64,000 nt of DNA from Hymenobacter wooponensis (GCF_004745865.1 NZ_SRKZ01000005.1:186001-250000), one strand, 5' to 3'. Shown: positions 43,297 to 53,975, counted from the stretch's first letter. The notes: a model not told the origin generated them from the sequence alone. A program made the numbers and translations.

Positions 43297-45420
43297 ATGC
43301 CTCGTTTCCTGCCTCTGCGTTCGTTATTGCTATTGCTGCTTTTTTGCACTACCGCCTTACAAGCTCAGCCCACCGACACCCGTGGCCTTATGCCCGTGCC
43401 CTCGCAAGTCGCGTGGGGCCAGGGGCGTTATTTAGTAAAGCCAGGATTTACTTGGCAAGTCACTACGTTAGCCCCAGCAGCCACCCCGTCTGTTGCCGCC
43501 GACTCCGCCATCACGGAAGCAGTAAACCGCTTCTTGCTACCAGCCTTGTCCGCGGCTCCTCCCTCGGCTGATGCTTTGCGCAAAGCCCGGCTCACTTCTC
43601 AAGTGCCAGCGGCAAACCTAATGATTCAGTACGGCCAGGCTAGCCCACGGGTATCCTTAGGCGATAATGAGTCTTACAGCTTACGCGTGACTCCCATGGG
43701 TGTAGCCCTGAATGCCCCTACGCATATAGGCGTGCTGCGCGGGCTTGCGACCCTGCGGCAACTCGTTGCACATGAGAAAAAATCGTTTTGGTTTCCGGAA
43801 GTAGACATCACCGACTCACCACGTTTTCCTTGGCGTGGCCTGCTGCTTGATGCGGCTCGCCATTTCATGCCCCTCCCCGTTATTAAGCGCAACTTAGATG
43901 GTATGTGGGCCACGAAGCTCAACGTGCTACACTGGCATTTGTCGGATGATCAGGGGTTTCGGGTCGAAAGTCGGGCGTTGCCGCGCCTGCACACCATGGG
44001 CAGCGAAGGGCAATTTTACACGCAGGCTCAGGTGCGGGAAGTACTGGCCTACGCCGCCAGGCGGGGCATTCGGGTAATTCCGGAGTTTGATATGCCGGGC
44101 CACACCACGGCTTGGCTGCCCGGCTACCCCGAGCTGGCTTCCAACGACTCTACCTACGGCGTATCTCCGCGCTGGGGCGTGCTCAACATTGCCATCGACC
44201 CCACCAAAGAAACGACTTACCAGCTGATGGATCAGTTGCTTGCCGAAATGACGGCCCTGTTCCCGGACCCGTACTTTCATATCGGGGGAGATGAGAACGA
44301 TGGCCGGCAGTGGAAGCGCAACCCACGCATTGCCCAGTACATGCGCGACAATAAAATGGTGACGGACAAGGGCCAGGTTGACAAACACGCTTTGCAGACT
44401 TACTTCAACCGCCGCATTGCGCAGATGCTCACCAAATACAACAAAAAGATGGTGGGCTGGGATGAGATTCTTGGTCCAGGCCTGCCAACGGATGCGGTTA
44501 TACAAAGCTGGCGCGGACGCAAGGGGCTTTATGAAGCGGCTAAGGAAGGCCACCCCACCCTACTTTCTAATGGCTACTATATTGACCTCAATTTTAGTGC
44601 GGCTACCCATTACGCCGTAGACCCGCTGCCTCAAGATGCGCCGCTCTCCGCTGAGCAGAAGAAGCTCGTGCTGGGTGGAGAGGCCACCATGTGGGCAGAG
44701 TTTGTGGATTCAGTAATTGTTGACTCGCGGATTTGGCCCCGGGCGGCGGCGGTAGCCGAGCGTCTGTGGAGCAGCAGCACCGTTACGTCGGTACCAGATA
44801 TGTACCGCCGCTTGGCCATTGTAAGCCAAGAACTGGACGCCCTAGGCCTACAGCATAAGAAGGCTCCAGAGAAGCTTCTTGCTCAGCTGGCCCAGGGCCA
44901 AGCGGTGGCGCCATTGCGCACACTAGCCAGCGTGCTAGAACCAGTGAAGGAATACAAGCGGCATTTTCAGGGCTTCAAGTACACCACTCAAACTCCTCTG
45001 AACCGGCTCGTAGATGCGGCATTACCTGAATCGGATGCAGCGCGGGAATTTGGCGTAGCCGTAGATGCGCTGCTGGCGCGCCGCTCTACCCTTACCGCCC
45101 CGCTTACCACCGCTGCCGATACTCGCACGGCCTTGGCTACGTTACGTGCCACTCTGCTTCGTTGGCAGGCCAATGATGCCCTGGTGCAGCCCGTACTCAA
45201 TGCCAACCCTACGCTAACGGAATACGCTCCGCTGTCAAGCCAGCTCAAAGGCCTGGCTACGTTGTCGCTGGAGCGGTTAGCACAACTAGAGAAAAAGCAG
45301 GCCCCTACCGCGGCTTGGCAGGCGGCGGCTCTAAAGCAGTTGGATGCAGCTAAAGCGCCGGCCGGCCAAGCGGAGTTGGCCATCGTCCCGGCCGTGCGCC
45401 GGCTCGTAGAAGCTAAGTAA
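43297..45420 (+). CDS. Family 20 beta-N-acetylhexosaminidase
   Basis: This 707-residue exported glycoside hydrolase releases terminal N-acetylhexosamines using the substrate's own acetamido group. It has a signal peptide (about 1-23, ending LQAQ), a GH20b-like N-terminal domain (about 30-155) and a GH20 catalytic barrel (about 160-520). The catalytic pair is D332-E333 in HIGGDEN. The motif FPWRGLLLDAARHFMP opens the barrel. The last 180 residues are helical. A weak -7-like TACTTTCG lies 21 bp before the ATG. Targets could be chitin fragments, peptidoglycan or glycoprotein sugars. Confidence 0.93.
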   Translation: MPRFLPLRSLLLLLLFCTTALQAQPTDTRGLMPVPSQVAWGQGRYLVKPGFTWQVTTLAPAATPSVAADSAITEAVNRFLLPALSAAPPSADALRKARLTSQVPAANLMIQYGQASPRVSLGDNESYSLRVTPMGVALNAPTHIGVLRGLATLRQLVAHEKKSFWFPEVDITDSPRFPWRGLLLDAARHFMPLPVIKRNLDGMWATKLNVLHWHLSDDQGFRVESRALPRLHTMGSEGQFYTQAQVREVLAYAARRGIRVIPEFDMPGHTTAWLPGYPELASNDSTYGVSPRWGVLNIAIDPTKETTYQLMDQLLAEMTALFPDPYFHIGGDENDGRQWKRNPRIAQYMRDNKMVTDKGQVDKHALQTYFNRRIAQMLTKYNKKMVGWDEILGPGLPTDAVIQSWRGRKGLYEAAKEGHPTLLSNGYYIDLNFSAATHYAVDPLPQDAPLSAEQKKLVLGGEATMWAEFVDSVIVDSRIWPRAAAVAERLWSSSTVTSVPDMYRRLAIVSQELDALGLQHKKAPEKLLAQLAQGQAVAPLRTLASVLEPVKEYKRHFQGFKYTTQTPLNRLVDAALPESDAAREFGVAVDALLARRSTLTAPLTTAADTRTALATLRATLLRWQANDALVQPVLNANPTLTEYAPLSSQLKGLATLSLERLAQLEKKQAPTAAWQAAALKQLDAAKAPAGQAELAIVPAVRRLVEAK

Positions 45421-45442
45421 CCCGACCAACGCTCTCCCACCT

Positions 45443-46312
45443 ATGAAACGCTCCCGCTTAGCCGCCCTACTCCTGCTGGCAGCCTGCCAACGGCCCCAGC
45501 CTGAGGCCGCCGACCCCACTCGCTCCGGGGAAAGCACTGCCCCTACTACTGTTAGTGCCACAGCCGCTCCTATCCTAGCCCGGGTGTCCCCTATCTTAGA
45601 AGGGGTTTGGGTAAAATCAGATTACCTGACGGAAGTTGCCCGCACGAAATCACCGCTGAAAGCAGCTCGTAAGCTAACGGACATTGTGGCTCTTTCGGTG
45701 CAGCCGCGCCGCGCCAGTGGCGACAGCCTGCTGGTAGATGCTAACTACAATAATCATGAGGCGGCTACTTTCCAGGTAGTTCTGCGGCCCGGTTTGCAGT
45801 CGGCATCCCTGCCCACTACTTGGTCAGATTACGCCCAGCCCACCAACTTCTTTGAACTGGCCTACCGGGCGAGTGCCACCGATACAGTGCTGTTACTTAA
45901 TAAGTACAACCAACAGAAACGCCTACTGCAGTCGGTACAGTATTCCCGTATTCGGGGGGTAGCGCAGTCAACCTCCGCGCCCTCTGATGGTCTGCAGTAC
46001 TTCGTCAACAAACAGTTGCTGGCGGGCACGTACACTGCCCTCGACGCAAAGGGCAATAAAAAACAGGTTACGTTTTCTCCCACGGGCCAAGTAGAAGGCC
46101 TCGATAATTTCCGGCAGTACTACGTAGCCACCGACTTTGTAGTGACCGTAGAAAATAACCTTGACAATCTTATTTTCGACATCGGCACTAAGCGTCAGCA
46201 GGATTACGTGTTTACCATCAGCCAAGACACTGTGCGGCTTTACAACGCCCGCGTAGCCGAGCCCGATTTGCTACGCGGCCCTTTGCAATACACGCTGGTT
46301 CGGGGGCGCTAG
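45443..46312 (+). CDS. Lipoprotein, unknown function
   Basis: This 289-residue protein has a short signal peptide with lipobox LLAAC (C15), so it is predicted to be lipid-anchored. The mature part looks beta-rich, and I see no family match. Residues near 35-55 hold a Ser/Thr/Ala-rich linker. It begins 22 bp after the hexosaminidase and is likely co-transcribed with it. The stop codon lies in a TAGGCC motif. Convergent with the outer-membrane protein gene, 31 bp away. Confidence 0.75.
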   Translation: MKRSRLAALLLLAACQRPQPEAADPTRSGESTAPTTVSATAAPILARVSPILEGVWVKSDYLTEVARTKSPLKAARKLTDIVALSVQPRRASGDSLLVDANYNNHEAATFQVVLRPGLQSASLPTTWSDYAQPTNFFELAYRASATDTVLLLNKYNQQKRLLQSVQYSRIRGVAQSTSAPSDGLQYFVNKQLLAGTYTALDAKGNKKQVTFSPTGQVEGLDNFRQYYVATDFVVTVENNLDNLIFDIGTKRQQDYVFTISQDTVRLYNARVAEPDLLRGPLQYTLVRGR

Positions 46313-46343
46313 GCCACCTTCAGGCCGTGCAACGGGTAGTTTT

Positions 46344-49300
46344 CTAGAAAAGGACCGCTACTTGCATGCGCCCCGTGTGTACGGCTGCAAGGCCATTGGC
46401 CTTGCGACCATCGTAGGCCACCGTAATGTTGAGACCATTGCTGAGGCGCTGCTCCAGGTTCAGATTCCAGGTGAAGTTACTGCCGGGGCGCAGGGCATTT
46501 AGAATCTCCAGCCCAACCAATGAAGCCTGCTCCCCCTCAAACCCCACCCGCACGTAGCGCGTGGTAGCCGACAGGGTGCGCTTACCAACCTGGCTGACGC
46601 GGGTTTCTACTCCCATTTCATCAAAGGTGCCGCGCGTGTCTAGCTCTGGGCCGGCGGTGTTTTGCTTGGTGGTGCGCAGATAAGTACCCGTAAAGCGGAG
46701 GGCCTGCGTGGGTTGATAGCTGAGTTCAGGAGCAATTTCGTACTGGAGTAGCCGGAAATTACGGTCTACTAAATAGTTAGAAGCGTTCTGCCGAATAGTC
46801 CGGCTGGTAGTAAGGCGTCCGGTCAGCGACTGGGCCAGCGTACGGCGTAGCAATAGGCTCTGGCTCGCCAGATTGCGGATATCGGAGCCTTGGGTCAAGA
46901 GCACCTTCTGTTGGGCCTGCTGCACGGTAAACTCGGCCCCAAAAATTGGGTTAGACCGGTTGAAGTACAATGTATTGCGAAGCAACTTATTCAGGCTTAG
47001 CAGCAAACTATCCTCAGTCTGGAAGGCGAAGGGATTCAGGCGGGAGCCCAGGTTCTTTTCCGTCGTTTTGCGGTCGAGGGTGACGGTAGTAATAGCCGAG
47101 AACCGCCCGATGATGCTGCGTAGGCCAGGTTGCTCTCGCCAGCCGCGCGGCGCATTAGTAGTGAGCCGGTAGCTGAAACGGTTAGTAAAGGCCAGAATGT
47201 ACTCATCGGTGGGCAGGTACACTTTTATGTGAGTGCGGTATTGCGCATCCAACGTTTGGGCCTCAAAGAACTCAGCTTTGTCCTGCTGCCCATTTTTGGG
47301 GTTCGTATCGCCGGCGTAGTAGTGGGTGCCCTGGCCGTTGGGCACGGCAATAAAGGCGTAGTCGCGCTTTAGCTCACGGCCCGTAGCCACTGCGTAGCTG
47401 AGCTCTGAGCGAAGCAGGTTATTGAAGAAGCTGGCATTCCAGTCGAGTTTGCTGAGCACGGTGCGTTGCCGGGCACTGTCTAAGGAGGCCAGGTCGCGGT
47501 AGGTTGCCAGCAGGGAGAACTCCTGGGAGCTGCCTAAGCGCGTGGCCATGGTGCCCTGCCAGGTTTGGGCCCGGCCCCGCTCACGTAGCGCCTTCTGGTC
47601 GGGGTTGGGGGCCTGGTCGCGGCGGTAGCTATAGTCGAGGCGGAAGCGGGTGCGGGCGGAGTCGCGGCTTTGCACGAACAGCGCATGCTCATCGAAGTAA
47701 TTAGCCGAAGTCAGGGAGTCGCCGTTAGGTAGAGCTACTCGGTTTTTATCGAAGCGGTAAGCATAGCCAGGTACTACTGGGCCACCCACGTAGCGAGCCG
47801 TAGCTTCGCCGCGGGCCCAGCTAGAGTGGCGCCGGCCTGCTTCTGAGTTTAGCACAAACAAGCTGCCGCGCAGTTGCACGTTGCCGGTCTGATGAGCCAC
47901 GTCCAGCCAGTGCTGTAGGCCACTCACCTCTCCTGCCCGGTAACGGCGGCTCAGGCGGTAACCAATAGCATTATCGGCATCTTTCACCACCCCCAGGCTA
48001 AAGTTCAGAATGTTTTCCTCCTTAGGCGTAGGAGCCGTACCGTTGATGGTGGTGGTAGTGGAGGTAGAAGCGCTCCAGTTGCGGTCAAACTCAATATCTC
48101 GGTATCGATCAATAGGTGAAAACCGATGGCTGGTGTACTCATAATCCAGGGAGCTGCGCAATTTATAGCCCGCTAGGCCAGGCAGCTGCACTGGCCGGTC
48201 CTGGATGGTATACCCCACGCGCATTGCTTGGCCCTTTGCCGATTCAGGCGAGAAACGGTTCAAGTCCAGATCCGAGGAAGCCAGGTCCACAAACACCGTG
48301 CTCGTGGAGTCGAGGCGGTAGCTGGCTCCCAGCGTGGCCAATTGTTTCTGAATAGGCGTGGGCAGCACCCGCACCGGCGCATAGTTGCCCTTGCCCTCCC
48401 CCACGTACTCATACACCCGCCCGTTAGCATTCGGGTACTTGGTACTGAGGTTGTAACTCCCCTGTCCGGTTGCCACATTCGTGAACCGCACGTTGTACAC
48501 CTTACGGGTAGAGTCAGGCGGGTCGGAGTACGCATACACGGGCACGCCATTCACCTCATTGAGGTTGTATTGCACTTGCCGCCGGTCGTAATCTTGCGGT
48601 TCTGCCCCCGGCGCTACGGCCCGGCTCACATTGTCACCGATGTTGCGCAGCAGGCTCTTATCAGTCTCCGACAACACTAGGTTTGGTGAGTTATCCGGGT
48701 TATCAGACTCCCGATAAAAATTGGCGTGCACCTGCAGGCGGCCTACTTGCTGGTAGTGGCTTACATGAAGCAGTGAGCGGGCATAGTTGAAGTCGGAATA
48801 CTCGAAATCAATCTTGATGCGTGAATTGCGGGTTATCAGGTGCCGAGGCGAGAAAGTTACCTCTGCCTGGTTGTAGTCGATGACATAATCGAAATCGAAG
48901 CCCCGTACCATTAAGCGCCCATCCAGGTACACCCGTTCGGAGTTAGCCAGCACAATGATAAACTGCTCTCCATTTGGGCCACGCAACCGATATGGCCCCT
49001 GCACGTTTTCCAGAGGAGCCACGTCAATACTGGCAAACTTGCCCTTTGCTACACCTGCCGCCGCAGTAGTAGTGGCAAACACTGGCCTACGCGGCCCTCC
49101 ACCTGCTCCTACTACCCCAGTGCCGGGAGTAACTGTGGTAACTGTTTGCGTATTGTCTGGAGGGAGTGGTACGGTTGCTCCAGCAGCCGGCGGGTTCACG
49201 GGCACCGTGGGCGGGGACGTTACGAAGGTGCCGGTGCTGGTACCGGAGGCATTGGGGTATTGAAAAAGTTGGGGGTTGCTGACACCGGGGCCTACCGCGC

Positions 49301-50129
49301 CGCCTCCAAAACCACCCAGTGGCAGTTGGCCAAAATTCACCTCTACGGCTGCGCCCTGAATGTTCTTATAGAACCGCAGGAAGTAGTCAGGCTTGTTGCG
49401 CAGCACCACATCGCCGGCCGTTAAATTCCAGCGAGGATGGGTAAGCGTGATAAAAATGCGGTCAAACTCTTGCAGTTGCTGGGTATTGCCCTCTGGCTGG
49501 AACGGCACATTTTGGTCCGAAATAGCCGCTGTAAGGGTAATCTGATCGGTGAGGCGCCCCTCTAGCTGTAGGTTTAGTGAGGAGTTAACGAACACGTTCT
49601 GGGTGTTACCGAAGGAAATACCCCTCGACAGATTTCCCGTTTTGTTGATGCCAGGTGTACTCAGAATCTGTTCCTTCACGGTGAAATCTTCCAGCCCAAA
49701 TGGCCGCCGCAGAAACTCCAGGCTATCCATTAGCCGCCGGGGCCGCAGGTACCGAGCCGCCGATAGTTGTACTGGTAGCACCCGGTAGCACACCAGCACG
49801 GAGTCTAGGCCACCTGGCAATACCAGGTCGGGCTGCCCCGGCTCAGGAGAGGGAAACCGCGTAGTGGGCCGGATGTAACGGTAGCGCCCACTCCGGCTAT
49901 CGTAGGCCACTGACCGCCCATCAATTGCTACTGAGGCAGGCACAATAGTCAGCGTATCCTGCAGACTAAATTCAGTGGTATCGCGGTTCGGCAACAAGCG
50001 CACCCACGTACACCGCCGCGTATTAGCAGGAGATACCTGTTGGGCACTAGTAGACGCCACGCTCACCCCCATCAACAGAATGAGCAACAGCCAAAAGCGC
50101 AGGAAAAGGTGCGGAAAGCTGCTACTCAT
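46344..50129 (-). CDS. Very large outer-membrane beta-barrel-like protein
   Basis: This 1261-residue protein has a signal peptide (about 1-30, ending TSAQQ). The N-terminal 200 residues include NKTGNLSRGISFGNTQNVFVN, after which come repeated amphipathic strands, typical of outer-membrane barrels. A low-complexity Pro/Gly/Val-rich insert occupies about 280-345. The closing residues (GRMQVAVLF) end in an aromatic, as outer-membrane barrels do. The N-terminal pattern recalls SprA-like and related giant surface proteins, but I cannot assign the family. It lies 67 bp downstream of the sensor kinase on the same strand. Confidence 0.75.
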   Translation of the reverse strand: MSSSFPHLFLRFWLLLILLMGVSVASTSAQQVSPANTRRCTWVRLLPNRDTTEFSLQDTLTIVPASVAIDGRSVAYDSRSGRYRYIRPTTRFPSPEPGQPDLVLPGGLDSVLVCYRVLPVQLSAARYLRPRRLMDSLEFLRRPFGLEDFTVKEQILSTPGINKTGNLSRGISFGNTQNVFVNSSLNLQLEGRLTDQITLTAAISDQNVPFQPEGNTQQLQEFDRIFITLTHPRWNLTAGDVVLRNKPDYFLRFYKNIQGAAVEVNFGQLPLGGFGGGAVGPGVSNPQLFQYPNASGTSTGTFVTSPPTVPVNPPAAGATVPLPPDNTQTVTTVTPGTGVVGAGGGPRRPVFATTTAAAGVAKGKFASIDVAPLENVQGPYRLRGPNGEQFIIVLANSERVYLDGRLMVRGFDFDYVIDYNQAEVTFSPRHLITRNSRIKIDFEYSDFNYARSLLHVSHYQQVGRLQVHANFYRESDNPDNSPNLVLSETDKSLLRNIGDNVSRAVAPGAEPQDYDRRQVQYNLNEVNGVPVYAYSDPPDSTRKVYNVRFTNVATGQGSYNLSTKYPNANGRVYEYVGEGKGNYAPVRVLPTPIQKQLATLGASYRLDSTSTVFVDLASSDLDLNRFSPESAKGQAMRVGYTIQDRPVQLPGLAGYKLRSSLDYEYTSHRFSPIDRYRDIEFDRNWSASTSTTTTINGTAPTPKEENILNFSLGVVKDADNAIGYRLSRRYRAGEVSGLQHWLDVAHQTGNVQLRGSLFVLNSEAGRRHSSWARGEATARYVGGPVVPGYAYRFDKNRVALPNGDSLTSANYFDEHALFVQSRDSARTRFRLDYSYRRDQAPNPDQKALRERGRAQTWQGTMATRLGSSQEFSLLATYRDLASLDSARQRTVLSKLDWNASFFNNLLRSELSYAVATGRELKRDYAFIAVPNGQGTHYYAGDTNPKNGQQDKAEFFEAQTLDAQYRTHIKVYLPTDEYILAFTNRFSYRLTTNAPRGWREQPGLRSIIGRFSAITTVTLDRKTTEKNLGSRLNPFAFQTEDSLLLSLNKLLRNTLYFNRSNPIFGAEFTVQQAQQKVLLTQGSDIRNLASQSLLLRRTLAQSLTGRLTTSRTIRQNASNYLVDRNFRLLQYEIAPELSYQPTQALRFTGTYLRTTKQNTAGPELDTRGTFDEMGVETRVSQVGKRTLSATTRYVRVGFEGEQASLVGLEILNALRPGSNFTWNLNLEQRLSNGLNITVAYDGRKANGLAAVHTGRMQVAVLF

Positions 50130-50196
50130 TCAGTAAAAATACGTGGCCTGTAGTTTAGAGCTAACACAACGTTAAAGGCCGCTGAATTCGTGCCAC

Positions 50197-53100
50197 TTAC
50201 CCAGCCAAAGGAAGTTCAATGCAGAAGGTAGTGCCTTCATCCTCCTTGGTCTCAAACCAGATGGCGCCACCAGCACTCTCTATCCCGCGCCGCGCTACCG
50301 CTAGGCCTATCCCCGACCCTTTTTCCTTGGTAGTGAAGTTGGGTACAAAGATCTTCTCCTTCACCTCATCCGGGATGCCGCTACCATTATCCTGGATGCA
50401 AATTTTCACTCGGTCTCCTTCCAACAGCTCCATGCTTGCTACAATGTGCGGCACTCTGTCGGCAGGTACAGCTTGCACTGCGTTAATCAACAAGTTGTTG
50501 AACGTGCGCACCAGCAAATTTTCATCGGCATACACCACGTAACGGCCATCTTCCGCATCTGCTGGCACCTTCACCTGAATATCACGGTTGCCTACGCCTT
50601 GGTGCAGGGCTACGCAACGACGCAGCACGGCCGCCACATCTAGGCGCTCGGGCTTCATGGCGGGCAAATTGGTAAATGTGCTGAATGACGTTGCAATATC
50701 CGACAGCACATCAATCTGGGTGATAAGGGTCTGGGAGATCTTGCTGATCAGCTCTTCTGTGTTGGGGCGCTGTTCCTGAATGGCTTTTTGCAGGAACTGC
50801 AGGCTCAGCTTCATCGGGGTAAGCGGATTCTTGATTTCGTGCGCTACCTGCCGGGCCATTTCGCGCCAAGCGGCTTCTTTTTCTTGCGTAGCCAGCTCTT
50901 TCTTGCTGTCCTCAAGCTTCAACAGCATTTGGTTATACTCCCGTACCAGCAACCCAATCTCATCCTCCGATTCGTAGGCCAGTCGTTCGTTCTGCCCAGT
51001 TAGCGTAGTCTGCTTGAGCTTCTCCGTAATTAGCTTCAATGGCTCCGTCAGGATGCGGGAGGCCACAAAAGCCAGCACCAGAAACAGGATGAACATCACC
51101 GTGAAGATGTTCAGAATGGTTGAAATCAACTCCGTAAGCTTGTTGTCCAAATCCTTTTCCGAGTCGAAGAAAGGAATACCTACGTAGCCCAGCACAGCAC
51201 CAGGTCGGCCCGGCGAGGTGGTCGTAGCCCGCAAAGGCAGATACAGAGCATTGAAAGAAAGCGTGCCCGCTCGCTCCGTGAGCAGCACCCGCGGTTTGCC
51301 ACCTTCCCGCAACTCGGCCACGGCCTGGGGGTTGATCAGAGTGCTCAGTAAGCCCGATTCTAATATCAAGGGCTGACTGCTCACCAGCAGCTCACCTTGT
51401 GAGTTGTACAAGTTCAGGTCGGTTTCAGTGAGGCCCGATACGTTTTCGGCCAGCTCTACCAGATCTACTCGGCTAGCGGAATCAGCCAGCAGGTCGCGGT
51501 TCTTCAGTAGGTTGTCTTGCACGGCCTGGGCCCGCCGTTGGTATAGGCGCCGCAGGTCGCGCTTATACGAGTTAGTTACCTGACTAGCCGTGGCAATGCT
51601 CACTACCAGCAGCGGTACCAGAATACCCAGATTCAGGAATAGCTGAATTTTGGTACTGAAGTTGGTGCGCAGCAACTCCACATACTGCCCCCTGATCAGC
51701 AGATATACTCCTAGCCCTAGCACCCAGAAAAAGGTGAACAGCAGGAACAGGAAAGAAAAGTTAGCCAGCCAATCGGTAAAAGAGTAGGTAGCTGTTGTAA
51801 CCACAACTACTCGGTGCTGCCCTTTCGGACCGCGCACCCCTAAGTGCTGGAAGCCATCAATGGATAGGCCTGTGGTATAGAGGCGCGGATCTTGAAGCAG
51901 AGAGTTGGGCAGCTGATTTATGTAATCAAAGTTGCCTTCATTGTATACCAACCGGTTGTTTTCGTAGCCGGCATAGCTCAGTTCGGTTCCTAGGCCAGGC
52001 TGGAAATACTTTTGGTCCATGAGCAGCTCCGGCACTACGCTGTTAGCAGTAAGCTTTTTCAAGGATAGCTCTAGCACCACGTGGCTGGTGTCGCCCTCAG
52101 CCATAGGTATTGGCAAAAAGGCAGCGTAACGGCGGCTCACAAAGGAAGTGGCTCCCCGCAACAAATAAATATTCGGATGATCGGTGGGCACCGCCTGCGG
52201 AAGCAGGTAATCCCGCATCTGCTTCAGGCTGCCTGGCATCCCTACGGCCAAATCATTGGGGCCGAAAATTGTGATATTGACCTCGTACTTGTCGAAATAT
52301 CCGCGCAGGTAGTATTTAGCCACCTTCTGCCGAATAAGGTCCATATTGATAAAGGGGCTAGCCAGCATGGTCCGCAGCCCAGGGTCCTCGGCCATATCCA
52401 CGGCGCGCTCAGCCAGCAAGTACTCTCCCTGCAGGTCATTATCAACTAGTAGGTTTCCGGCAATAGTTTGCTTGTTGAGCAGTAATTGCTGATCAAAGTG
52501 CTCATACAGTGCTAGGGCCCCCACGGCGGAGCTAACCCCCAGCATCAGGAAAATAAACAGGTACACCTGATAGGGCAGCACCGCTCCTCTTGTTTTAAGG
52601 CCGGTAATACGCAGCACCAAAAAGAACAGCAGCGCCAAGCCCAGCAGAATCAGATCAATCTGCCCAAAAACCAGCCCAAATGGCAAGATAAAAATGGTAG
52701 AAAATAGCAGCAGCGTAATTCCTAGGCGACGGGTAGCGGGTCGTACAATACTCACGAACACCAGCGACAACAGGTAGAAGCCGATCAGGTACCCGGTGGT
52801 ATGCAATACAATGGCCAAGCACAGCAGAGCTTTGATGGAGCTGAACTGAATGCTTTGCGTGATGTCGAGCACCAACAAAGAGTTATTAAAACTGCTGGTG
52901 TAGAAATCAAACAGCAGCTCTAGCAGCCCAAAGAAGAGTAACACCGCTAGGCTACCCACTATCCACCGCTGAGTACCAACGGCGTGCTGAGTCCAACGAA
53001 GTACCCCGTACCGCCGGAACAACAGCAACGTGTAGTAAGCCGCCACCACGAACAAGATAGCGTTCAGCAACAAGTCGCCCAGAGAAGGCGACAGCCAGGA

Positions 53101-53916
53101 AGCTGCGTACACCCGCGGGTCAAACAGCCGCAGCTCAATAAAGGAGAACGGCAGGCCTAGATACAGCATGACCGCTCTAAACAGAGCCAGCGACAATACG
53201 ACAGTGGCTGCGCCTTCTACCACTCGCCCTTTCTTAAAGAACCGCCGGGCCACTTGCAAACAAGCAGCCAGATAAAGCCCAAACCCCACTAACAACAGGC
53301 CTAGCGGCAAGTACCGACCCGTGATGGGGTCGGCCTGCAAACTCTCGATGGAGAACAGGTACTTGCCGTTCTCAGAGTAGATGCGGGGCCGCTTGGTAGT
53401 AGTGGTTTCCTTAACGATTTGCACCGTCAGGTCGCGGAACAAGGCCCGTTCTGATCCTTCTCGTAAGTAACGGTTGCTAATACCGTAGGCCAATTCCAAG
53501 GGCACATACGTCAGAATCACGTAGGGCCCCGCCACGTGGCGCATGGTTAGGAATTGCCCAAAGCGCGTTTCTACCAGCTTGTCCTCATAAATCTGCGTAG
53601 CGTGCTCGGGCTCGGGCCGCACAATATGGTCAGACCAATACAGCAGTTTTTCACCCCGAAAAATGAAGGTTGGGTAGGTAGTATGGCCTACCAACGACTG
53701 AAAGCTGATAGCATTGGCAGCTACATCCTGTGCCAGCTCAGCCGCTTCTTGCTTGGCTGTTTCTTCCGCCGCTAATACCTGCTGCTGTAAGCGAGAAGCT
53801 GCCAAATGCAACACAACCTCCGGCGTACGGCTGTACCGGTTGCTTACGTAGGCTCCAATAAAGCATAAGGCGGCCAGTAACAGTAATGGTACAGGCGAGA
53901 GACGAATAAACTTCAA
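50197..53916 (-). CDS. NtrY-like sensor histidine kinase, multi-span
   Basis: This 1239-residue kinase begins at a TTG (53916), as no ATG occurs in the first 125 residues. One N-terminal membrane segment (about 9-27) leads to a first extracytoplasmic region. About seven further segments follow in 210-500, then a large extracytoplasmic region to about 735, two more segments (about 740-800), a second sensor region, and the last segment before a HAMP domain (about 950-1000). The phospho-acceptor is H1026 in VAHEIKNPLTPMKL, with an N box (FNNLLINA), DNGSGIP and GSGIGLA ATP motifs. The H-box resembles NtrY kinases. No response regulator is adjacent. Confidence 0.9.
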   Translation of the reverse strand: MKFIRLSPVPLLLLAALCFIGAYVSNRYSRTPEVVLHLAASRLQQQVLAAEETAKQEAAELAQDVAANAISFQSLVGHTTYPTFIFRGEKLLYWSDHIVRPEPEHATQIYEDKLVETRFGQFLTMRHVAGPYVILTYVPLELAYGISNRYLREGSERALFRDLTVQIVKETTTTKRPRIYSENGKYLFSIESLQADPITGRYLPLGLLLVGFGLYLAACLQVARRFFKKGRVVEGAATVVLSLALFRAVMLYLGLPFSFIELRLFDPRVYAASWLSPSLGDLLLNAILFVVAAYYTLLLFRRYGVLRWTQHAVGTQRWIVGSLAVLLFFGLLELLFDFYTSSFNNSLLVLDITQSIQFSSIKALLCLAIVLHTTGYLIGFYLLSLVFVSIVRPATRRLGITLLLFSTIFILPFGLVFGQIDLILLGLALLFFLVLRITGLKTRGAVLPYQVYLFIFLMLGVSSAVGALALYEHFDQQLLLNKQTIAGNLLVDNDLQGEYLLAERAVDMAEDPGLRTMLASPFINMDLIRQKVAKYYLRGYFDKYEVNITIFGPNDLAVGMPGSLKQMRDYLLPQAVPTDHPNIYLLRGATSFVSRRYAAFLPIPMAEGDTSHVVLELSLKKLTANSVVPELLMDQKYFQPGLGTELSYAGYENNRLVYNEGNFDYINQLPNSLLQDPRLYTTGLSIDGFQHLGVRGPKGQHRVVVVTTATYSFTDWLANFSFLFLLFTFFWVLGLGVYLLIRGQYVELLRTNFSTKIQLFLNLGILVPLLVVSIATASQVTNSYKRDLRRLYQRRAQAVQDNLLKNRDLLADSASRVDLVELAENVSGLTETDLNLYNSQGELLVSSQPLILESGLLSTLINPQAVAELREGGKPRVLLTERAGTLSFNALYLPLRATTTSPGRPGAVLGYVGIPFFDSEKDLDNKLTELISTILNIFTVMFILFLVLAFVASRILTEPLKLITEKLKQTTLTGQNERLAYESEDEIGLLVREYNQMLLKLEDSKKELATQEKEAAWREMARQVAHEIKNPLTPMKLSLQFLQKAIQEQRPNTEELISKISQTLITQIDVLSDIATSFSTFTNLPAMKPERLDVAAVLRRCVALHQGVGNRDIQVKVPADAEDGRYVVYADENLLVRTFNNLLINAVQAVPADRVPHIVASMELLEGDRVKICIQDNGSGIPDEVKEKIFVPNFTTKEKGSGIGLAVARRGIESAGGAIWFETKEDEGTTFCIELPLAG

Positions 53917-53975
53917 GGTTCAGCGTGAATAGCGAGTGGCCTACCCGGTCGGGCTTAAGCGCTGATAGTAAGCAA

